DNA of 12,159 nt from Chloroflexota bacterium (GTDB lineage Bacteria; Chloroflexota; Anaerolineae; Promineifilales; Promineifilaceae): positions 3,669 through 15,827 of the forward strand of contig DOXE01000284.1 in NCBI GenBank assembly GCA_003519205.1. The letters are read 5' to 3'. Each line of letters opens with the position of its first letter. Position 1 is the first letter of the stretch. Of this stretch, positions 7,360 to 12,159 are shown in pieces. Below the pieces are notes generated by a model. That model saw nothing but the letters and a program-made list of their open reading frames with translations. It had not been told where the DNA came from and ran no database searches. Made by a program: the position numbers and the translations under genes.

Positions 7360-7968
7360 ATGAATGGTAACAAATATGAGAATTTAGTAACCTTAGAGGT
7401 GGAGTTGCCAATTTGGAATAGGTTCTTTACCGTCTCGCCTTTGGTCCTCATTGGGACGCGGGATGCCAGCCAGGAATACAATCTGGCCCCGAAACATATG
7501 GCCTTTCCCCTGGGGTGGGATAATTATTTTGCTTTTGTTTGCACGCCGTCGCACACTACCTATCATAACATCGTAAGAGAGGGAACGTTCACAGTCACGT
7601 ACCCCAGACCCACACAAATCATATTCACCAGTTTATCGGCCGCACCACGTGATGATGACAATTTCAAGCCGTCTCTGGTGGCGTTACCAATCTTTCCGGC
7701 AAAAAGTATCGATGGCCTATTTGTCCAAGACGGCTACGTTTTTCTTGAATGCCAACTCAATAGAATCATTGACGATTTTGGTAGCAATAGTCTCATTGTC
7801 GGTGAAATCATCGCCGCACATGTTCACCAAGAAGCGTTAAGGGCTTCGGAACGAGACGATGGCCAGCTTATCTTTGATGCGCCATTATTGGCTTATTTAG
7901 AGCCTGGTCGATTTGCCCGGATCGAACAAACATTTACCTTTCCCTTTCCGACAGGTTTTAAACGATAG
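7360..7968 (+). CDS. Flavin reductase-like FMN-binding split-barrel protein
   Basis: 202 residues with a good Shine-Dalgarno (GGGAG, 7349-7353) six bases before the ATG. The N-terminal half has the flavin_Reduct pattern: a conserved SPLVLIGTRD strand (26-35), the NLAPKHMAFPLG segment (41-52) that contacts FMN in relatives, TTYHNI (66-71) and the GTFTVTYP strand (75-82). The C-terminal half gives FLECQL and SLIVGEIIAAHV strands, usual for the barrel (DIM6/NTAB-like). Members bind FMN and either reduce flavin for a partner oxygenase or use it for another redox step. No oxygenase is encoded in the window, so the partner and reaction are open. No signal peptide, so cytoplasmic. It lies 54 bases after the permease gene and 15 bases before the M20 gene, so it probably shares their transcript. 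Confidence 0.85.
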   Translation: MNGNKYENLVTLEVELPIWNRFFTVSPLVLIGTRDASQEYNLAPKHMAFPLGWDNYFAFVCTPSHTTYHNIVREGTFTVTYPRPTQIIFTSLSAAPRDDDNFKPSLVALPIFPAKSIDGLFVQDGYVFLECQLNRIIDDFGSNSLIVGEIIAAHVHQEALRASERDDGQLIFDAPLLAYLEPGRFARIEQTFTFPFPTGFKR

Positions 7969-7983
7969 CGGTCAGTTAGAATC

Positions 7984-9144
7984 GTGAAATTGGTTGCTTC
8001 CCGACAGGTTTTCGATTATCTGGTCTCAAAACAGGACGAGATGATTGCCTATCTTCAACAGCTCGTGCTGGCCGAATCGCCGTCGTCTGTGCCTGATTCG
8101 CAAGCGATGGTTATGACCATTTTGTTTGAATCACTGCAAGAACTAGGCTTTGATGTTCGGATAATCCCGGGACGAAGAACTGGCGGGCATATCCTAGCCC
8201 ATTACAAGAACAAGGCTGGTAATGCAGGTGCCCAATTGCTCTTAGGTCACTGTGACACAGTCTGGCCAATAGGTACCCTGAAAGATATGCCATTTTGTAT
8301 CGAATACAATACTATCAGTGGGCCAGGTGTCTACGATATGAAAGGTGGCCTGACTCAGATGATCTTTGCCCTGAAGGCTATTGCTGAGTTCAATCTGGAA
8401 TACCAGTTGTCGCCAGTTGTATTTATAAACTCGGATGAAGAATTGGGTAGTATTGAGTCTAGCCAGCAGATTGAAAGGTTGGCGCCGGAAATGTCCCGTG
8501 TATTTGTGTTGGAGCCATCGTTAGGCCTGGAAGGAAAGCTTAAAACGGCCCGCAAGGGCGTTGGACGCTTCGACATTGTAGTTAATGGGCGAGCAGCCCA
8601 TGCCGGCCTTGAGCCAGAAAAGGGTATCAGCGCCGTCCTCGAGTTGGCCCTTCTCATTCAAAAACTATTTGCGATGAATGATCTGGAACGGGGGATAAGC
8701 GTCAACGTTGGCACAATCGAAGGAGGATTGCGGCCCAATGTGATTGCCCCCCAGAGCAAGGCTGTTGTTGACGTGCGTGTGCCATCGATGACTTATGCGC
8801 AAGATATTGAGGAGGCGATACTTGGGCTCCAGCCAATAACACCGGGGATTACCCTGGAAATCAGCGGCAGCATCAGCCGGCCGCCACTCGAAAGGACGAT
8901 GGCTAACCAAGCCTTGTGGTCGATGGCTAAAAAGCTGGGGGCGGATATGGGTCTGGCCTTAGAAGAAGCAATGGCCGGGGGTGGATCAGATGGAAATATA
9001 ACAAGCCAATTCACGGCCACGCTGGATGGGTTGGGGACTGTTGGAGATGGTGCACATGCTCGGCACGAATTTATATTCATCGACAAAATGATCGAACGAA
9101 CAATTCTGCTGGCGCTTCTCCTACTTGCCGGACCAGCAACTTGA
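7984..9144 (+). CDS. M20 family metallopeptidase (carboxypeptidase G2-like)
   Basis: 386 residues from a GTG start 15 bases after the flavin reductase-like gene; no strong Shine-Dalgarno, so coupling is likely. All di-zinc site residues of M20 peptidases can be seen: GHCDTV (H89, D91), GPGVYDMKGG (D118 bridging), DEE (E152/E153, catalytic Glu and ligand), VLEPS (E177) and AHARHE (H358). The lid/dimerisation domain at about 185-295 has KGVGRFDIVVNGRAAHAG with His206, which reaches the partner active site in relatives. Length and motifs best fit the glutamate carboxypeptidase (CPG2) branch, whose members release C-terminal glutamate or similar amino acids from N-acyl or pteroyl conjugates. The exact substrate is not readable. 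It is cytoplasmic, with no signal peptide. The adjoining exporter may supply or remove its substrate or product (inference). Confidence 0.92.
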   Translation: MKLVASRQVFDYLVSKQDEMIAYLQQLVLAESPSSVPDSQAMVMTILFESLQELGFDVRIIPGRRTGGHILAHYKNKAGNAGAQLLLGHCDTVWPIGTLKDMPFCIEYNTISGPGVYDMKGGLTQMIFALKAIAEFNLEYQLSPVVFINSDEELGSIESSQQIERLAPEMSRVFVLEPSLGLEGKLKTARKGVGRFDIVVNGRAAHAGLEPEKGISAVLELALLIQKLFAMNDLERGISVNVGTIEGGLRPNVIAPQSKAVVDVRVPSMTYAQDIEEAILGLQPITPGITLEISGSISRPPLERTMANQALWSMAKKLGADMGLALEEAMAGGGSDGNITSQFTATLDGLGTVGDGAHARHEFIFIDKMIERTILLALLLLAGPAT

Positions 9145-9175
9145 AAAATGGGATGGTCCTAACCTGATAAAAAAG

Positions 9176-9213
9176 TGTGACATTCTGCCGGCCAACTTGT
9201 GACAATTTACACA
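9176..9213 (+). promoter_or_regulatory. TGTGACA direct repeats / CRP-FNR-like site
   Basis: TGTGACA occurs at 9176-9182 and again at 9198-9204, 22 bases apart, close to two helical turns. The second copy also starts an imperfect dyad, TGTGA-N6-ACACA (9198-9213), one base short of the CRP-type TGTGA-N6-TCACA. It could bind a CRP/FNR-family regulator upstream of the GNAT-cNBD gene. This rests on pattern only. Confidence 0.3.
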
Positions 9214-9284
9214 TGTGCTATGTCCCTTTATTAATTCATACTATATTCAACTTGTAGTCTGGTCTACGGAACACTGAGATTAAG

Positions 9285-9337
9285 GCGAAACCGGGAAAAT
9301 TACTGATATTATTAAAGGCGCCGAGGCCCGGTTTCGC
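9285..9337. repeat. Perfect 11-bp inverted repeat GCGAAACCGGG / CCCGGTTTCGC
   Basis: Left arm 9285-9295 and right arm 9327-9337 pair perfectly over 11 bases, with a 31-base spacer that itself contains the palindrome GGCGCC (9317-9322). No T-run follows, so it is not a standard terminator. It could be an RNA hairpin of a leader transcript, a protein site, or a member of a dispersed intergenic repeat family; only other copies in the genome could tell. Confidence 0.6.
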
Positions 9338-9341
9338 TCAA

Positions 9342-9393
9342 GTAAACTCCAACTTGGAGCGCCATTTTATTGTTTATACTATTTGGAGTTTAC
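9342..9393. repeat. Perfect 11-bp inverted repeat GTAAACTCCAA / TTGGAGTTTAC around a promoter
   Basis: Arms at 9342-9352 and 9383-9393 pair perfectly with a 30-base spacer. The left arm also abuts a second TTGGAG (9354-9359), making the compact dyad CTCCAA-C-TTGGAG (9347-9359). Half-sites are thus spaced 41 bases apart, near four helical turns, and flank the -10 box. This suits an operator, with looping possible, though an RNA stem is also possible. Confidence 0.6.
9354..9380 (+). promoter_or_regulatory. Possible promoter of the GNAT-cNBD gene
   Basis: TATACT at 9375-9380 is a good -10. The best -35 is TTGGAG at 9354-9359 with a short 15-base spacer, so an activator may be needed. Transcription would start near 9387, inside the right arm of the inverted repeat, leaving a leader of about 76 bases. 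Confidence 0.35.
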
Positions 9394-9462
9394 CTAACCC
9401 GGCTCACATAATCCCGTCGAAACCAACATTGGAAAACTGATAGCTGATCGGAGATTCGAGTC

Positions 9463-11100
9463 ATGATCAACATTCGGATCAGGGAAGCCCAAGAAGCAGA
9501 TGTCCCTTCTATTCGCGATCTATTCACGAAATGTTATGGACCCCATTATAGGTACCAGGATTTTTACGACGATTATTGGCTTAAAAAGACCGTTTATAGT
9601 GATAACTATCTATTTTTAGTTGCCACTGATGGCGATGTTGTTTTAGGTAGTGCCTCAGTATATTTTGACACAGGAAGTTACACGGATCTCTTGGGTGAAT
9701 TTGGGCGTCTCGTGGTCGATCCGGACTATCGTGAGCGGGGTATCGGCAGCATGTTAATGCGTGAACGTATCCGATTTGCCAACCAACGGCTGCACTTTGG
9801 GTTGGCCAACACCCGGACCCGACATCCATTTGCCCAGAGCATATCCTATAAACATGGTTTTCAACCGATTGGGTTTCTACCATTGGCAAGCTTGTTCGAT
9901 GAGCGAGAAAGCACGGCTGTAATGGGCCAGTTATTTCGAGGGGCTAAAGACCTGCGACGGAACCACCCCAAAATTATCCCTGAGGTATTTCCTCTAGCTG
10001 CCAAAGTGTTAAGTGGGCTCGGCTTGCCAAACGATTTATTAGTTATCGAAGATGCAGACAGCTACCCGATGCATGAAGAGTACCGGGTTGAAGAGCTGGC
10101 TGAAACTGGGCTGCCATACCTGCTTCGAATCGAGCGAGGCCGGCTGAAACGAAGACAAGTATTTGGCAATTTGATGTTAAGCTATGGATACTTCGCGCTA
10201 CAAGCAAAGGAAGCGCAATATCTTGTTGCCAAGCAGGGTGAAATCATCGTGGGTGCGATCGGTTATGTTTATGATCAAGTTGGTAAAACGATCAAGATCG
10301 TCGAATTAATCGATGTGGATGATGCGGTCGGTGGTTTTCTTTTGCGAGAGTTAGATAGGAGAGCGCGAGAGGAATTAGATGTCGCTTATGCTGAGGTGGC
10401 GGTAAGTGCTTATTGGCCTCGAATTCAGCGCACGCTCGATCAACTCGGTTTTTGCCCAGCCGCCTATTGCCCCTCCTATGTGTTCCACGGTATGGAGCGT
10501 TTAGATGCCATTCGCATGGCGAAACTATATATCCCCTTCGAAATCGGACCAATCAAGTTGATACCGCCGGTTGAGGAACTCTTTAATACAGTTGTTCCTG
10601 GTTTTCTTGCTAAACGGGTCGGCATTCAGGTTGACGAATTTACCCGAAGTGTGTCAATTTTTAAGGGCCTTATCGATGCCCAATTACGCAGCATCTCCGG
10701 TATTTGCCGGGTGGTGAATTTTAACGCTGGGGATGTAATCTTTCATGAGGGGGACGTCAACCGGAATCTGTACATGGTATTGACTGGAGAAGTAGACATC
10801 TTGATGGGTCTGGATGGGGTATCGGTTGGAAAGGTTCTGGCAGGTGACGTTTTAGGGGAGATATCATTGGTAGGAGAAACACCCCACTCTGCAACGGCTG
10901 TCGTTGTTCGTGATGGTCAATTCATTGTACTGACCCATGAAGATTTTAAAAATCTTATTCAGCGTTACCCTCGAATCGGCATGACTGTTATGCATAATAT
11001 TGCCAGATCCTTAGGGGATAAGCTTAAAGCACTTGATATAACAGTAGCCCAATTATACAATGCGGCCGCGATTGTCGAATCCGAAAGTCAGCATTTGTAA
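9463..11100 (+). CDS. GNAT acetyltransferase with second GNAT-like region and C-terminal cNMP-binding domain
   Basis: 545 residues; ATG preceded by CGGAG (9449-9453) nine bases upstream. Residues 4-140 are a GNAT domain with the acetyl-CoA loop VVDPDYRERGIGSMLM (84-99; R90-x-x-G93-x-G95) and a typical ending YKHGFQPIGF. Residues 208-345 look like a second, degenerate GNAT fold (VAKQGEIIVGAIGYVYD; RTLDQLGF) without the R-x-x-G-x-G loop. Residues 398-525 are a cyclic-nucleotide-binding domain: FNAGDVIFHEGD (420-431), LYMVLTGEVDI (436-446) and a phosphate-binding cassette GEISLVGETPHSATAV (465-480). His475 stands where cAMP-binding relatives have the phosphate-contacting Arg. No membrane segment or HTH domain is seen. 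Mycobacterial Pat shows that a cNBD can switch a GNAT lysine acetyltransferase, but there the cNBD is N-terminal. Target and ligand are unknown. Confidence 0.9.
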   Translation: MINIRIREAQEADVPSIRDLFTKCYGPHYRYQDFYDDYWLKKTVYSDNYLFLVATDGDVVLGSASVYFDTGSYTDLLGEFGRLVVDPDYRERGIGSMLMRERIRFANQRLHFGLANTRTRHPFAQSISYKHGFQPIGFLPLASLFDERESTAVMGQLFRGAKDLRRNHPKIIPEVFPLAAKVLSGLGLPNDLLVIEDADSYPMHEEYRVEELAETGLPYLLRIERGRLKRRQVFGNLMLSYGYFALQAKEAQYLVAKQGEIIVGAIGYVYDQVGKTIKIVELIDVDDAVGGFLLRELDRRAREELDVAYAEVAVSAYWPRIQRTLDQLGFCPAAYCPSYVFHGMERLDAIRMAKLYIPFEIGPIKLIPPVEELFNTVVPGFLAKRVGIQVDEFTRSVSIFKGLIDAQLRSISGICRVVNFNAGDVIFHEGDVNRNLYMVLTGEVDILMGLDGVSVGKVLAGDVLGEISLVGETPHSATAVVVRDGQFIVLTHEDFKNLIQRYPRIGMTVMHNIARSLGDKLKALDITVAQLYNAAAIVESESQHL

Positions 11101-11120
11101 ACCCCTTAGACAAATGCTAT

Positions 11121-11140
11121 AAATCTACGCTTAAGATTTT
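11121..11140 (+). terminator. Weak candidate terminator after the GNAT-cNBD gene
   Basis: AAATCT (11121-11126) and AGATTT (11134-11139) form a six-pair AT-rich stem with a seven-base loop, merging into a short T-run (11137-11141). With so little G+C it would be a poor terminator. Confidence 0.2.
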
Positions 11141-11160
11141 TCGAAGAAATTCCCACCGAG

Positions 11161-11206
11161 TGTCAAAGGCGCTTGTCAAACTTTCAGGCGCAATACACCT
11201 TATAAA
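11161..11206 (+). promoter_or_regulatory. Possible promoter region of the second M20 gene
   Basis: TATAAA at 11201-11206 would start transcription near 11213, seven bases before the ATG, with no Shine-Dalgarno. No -35 lies at the right distance (TTGTCA at 11173-11178 is 22 bases away). Just upstream, TGTCAAA occurs twice (11161-11167 and 11175-11181) and AGGCGC twice (11167-11172 and 11186-11191), which may be regulator sites. Confidence 0.3.
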
Positions 11207-11219
11207 AGTGGTTTACTTT

Positions 11220-12159
11220 ATGCTGCAAAATACTTATCAAGGTCAATTTGAACGTTTTTTTGAACCCAACATGGCTCGTTATTTAGATATTTTAAGACAG
11301 ATGGTGTCTATCAATAGTTTCACCACTCGACCCGAAGGCATCAATTTGCTTGGTAAGCTAACAATGGATGTCTTCAGCCAGTTAGGATTTATCGCTGAAA
11401 GTGTACCAACAGCCAATCCATTGTATGGGCAGCACCTCTTTTTAACTAAGCTGGGAAGTAATGGTTCAAAATCGCCAACAATTGGGATGGTTTCCCACCT
11501 CGACACTGTATATCCACCTGATGATGAGCGACGGAACAACTTTTCATGGCGAATCGAGGGTGATAGGGTTTATGGTCCAGGTACTATCGATATAAAAGGC
11601 GGGACTTTAATGATCTATATGATCCTAGAGTTTCTTCAATCGTCCGCACCGGAGATCTTCGAGGAAACCAATTGGATGATTTTAATGAATGCCGCTGAGG
11701 AAACATTGGAACCCGATTTTGGTGATTTGTGCCGTAAAAAGTTGCCAGTGAATGCATTGGCATGCCTGGTTTTTGAGGGCGGGCGCCAACAAAAAAACCA
11801 ATTCTCGCTTGTGACTTCCAGGAAGGGGATGGCCACATTTCGGGTTGACGTCGAAGGAAAAGCGGCACACGCGGGTTCTGCTCACAAAAAAGGGGCCAAT
11901 GCCATCGTCCAATTAGCCCATACTGTTTCTCGGATTTCAGAACTAACGGACTACAATGATGGTATCACCTTCAATGTGGGTGCTATCGACGGCGGAACAG
12001 TAAGTAATCGTGTACCACACGAAGCTTTCGCCAGTGGAGAGATGCGGGCTTTTTCACCGGAAGTATTAGAACAGGGGATTTCGCACCTTCTTGCCCTGCA
12101 AGATGACGTTCAGGTCTATAGCTTAAATGGCAGTTATCGATGCGATGTTAGCGTAAGGA
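11220..12159 (+). CDS. M20 family metallopeptidase, second copy (partial, 3' end outside window)
   Basis: My translation from the ATG at 11220 gives 313 residues, open to the right edge. Di-zinc residues visible so far are SHLDTV (H93, D95), GPGTIDIKGG (D124), AAEE (E160/E161) and FEGGR (E186). The last His ligand would lie beyond the edge. The lid domain starts at SRKGMATFRVDVEGKAAHAG with His217, then NVGAIDGG (252-259). It is a clear paralogue of the M20 protein at 7984-9144 (same motifs and domain order) but differs widely in sequence, so probably in substrate. Its N-terminus is about 10 residues longer before the first helix; an internal ATG at 11271 is an alternative start with no better ribosome site. 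It follows the GNAT-cNBD gene by 119 bases on the same strand and may have its own promoter. Confidence 0.9.
   Translation, partial: MLQNTYQGQFERFFEPNMARYLDILRQMVSINSFTTRPEGINLLGKLTMDVFSQLGFIAESVPTANPLYGQHLFLTKLGSNGSKSPTIGMVSHLDTVYPPDDERRNNFSWRIEGDRVYGPGTIDIKGGTLMIYMILEFLQSSAPEIFEETNWMILMNAAEETLEPDFGDLCRKKLPVNALACLVFEGGRQQKNQFSLVTSRKGMATFRVDVEGKAAHAGSAHKKGANAIVQLAHTVSRISELTDYNDGITFNVGAIDGGTVSNRVPHEAFASGEMRAFSPEVLEQGISHLLALQDDVQVYSLNGSYRCDVSVR

Larger units (their letters stand above)
9145..9462. other. 318-bp non-coding gap with clustered regulatory-type repeats
   Basis: I find no convincing gene here. In order it holds TGTGACA direct repeats (9176-9182 and 9198-9204), an inverted repeat with arms at 9285-9295 and 9327-9337, a second inverted repeat with arms at 9342-9352 and 9383-9393 that brackets a TATACT box, and the ribosome site of the downstream gene. 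No T-run terminator follows the M20 gene. A weak GGACCA/TGGTCC stem (9130-9135, 9154-9159) overlaps its stop codon. Confidence 0.6.

Noticed and set aside
9463..11100. CRP/FNR-type transcription factor
   Set aside because: The C-terminal domain is a cNBD but the chain ends about 20 residues after it with no helix-turn-helix, and the N-terminus is a GNAT enzyme.

Overview
The window reads as ordinary bacterial chromosome at roughly 47-49 % GC. It is gene-dense, with Shine-Dalgarno and GTG starts, sigma70-like promoters, a lipoprotein signal and no rRNA, tRNA, CRISPR or transposase. The protein mix (PHP/CehA-type hydrolase, PsbP-like lipoprotein, YhfC-type membrane protease, GNAT fused to a cyclic-nucleotide-binding domain) reminds me of environmental Chloroflexota such as Anaerolineae or Ardenticatenia. 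That is an impression from style, not a proven placement.

Layout. (1) A PHP-domain metallohydrolase on the minus strand, cut by the left edge (1-872). A divergent promoter region (873-1013) with a perfect TATAAT on each strand separates it from (2) a large putative lipoprotein (1014-2783). (3) Convergent to that is a gamma-glutamyltransferase-family Ntn hydrolase on the minus strand (2823-4436). (4) Divergent from it, behind a TTGACA promoter, is a probable five-gene operon (4585-9144): a small PLDc_N membrane protein, an ABC ATPase, a fused YhfC-like protease/ABC-2 permease, a flavin-reductase-like FMN-binding protein and an M20 carboxypeptidase-G2-like peptidase. (5) A 318-bp regulatory-looking gap with two perfect 11-bp inverted repeats and TGTGACA direct repeats leads to (6) a protein with a GNAT domain, a degenerate GNAT-like region and a C-terminal cyclic-nucleotide-binding domain (9463-11100). 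(7) A second M20 peptidase runs off the right edge (11220-12159).

How they may work together (inference). The PLDc_N/ATPase/permease trio resembles the yxlE-yxlF-yxlG block of the Bacillus subtilis sigY operon and should form an ABC-2 type exporter, here with a membrane protease built into the permease chain. Around it lie three amide-bond hydrolases (one GGT-like, two M20) and an acyltransferase that may be second-messenger-controlled. This suggests processing of small amino-acyl or gamma-glutamyl compounds, but no substrate can be read from the sequence.

The most unusual items are the protease-permease fusion, the GNAT-cNBD fusion with the opposite domain order to mycobacterial Pat and a His in place of the usual phosphate-binding Arg, and the structured DNA just upstream of that gene.
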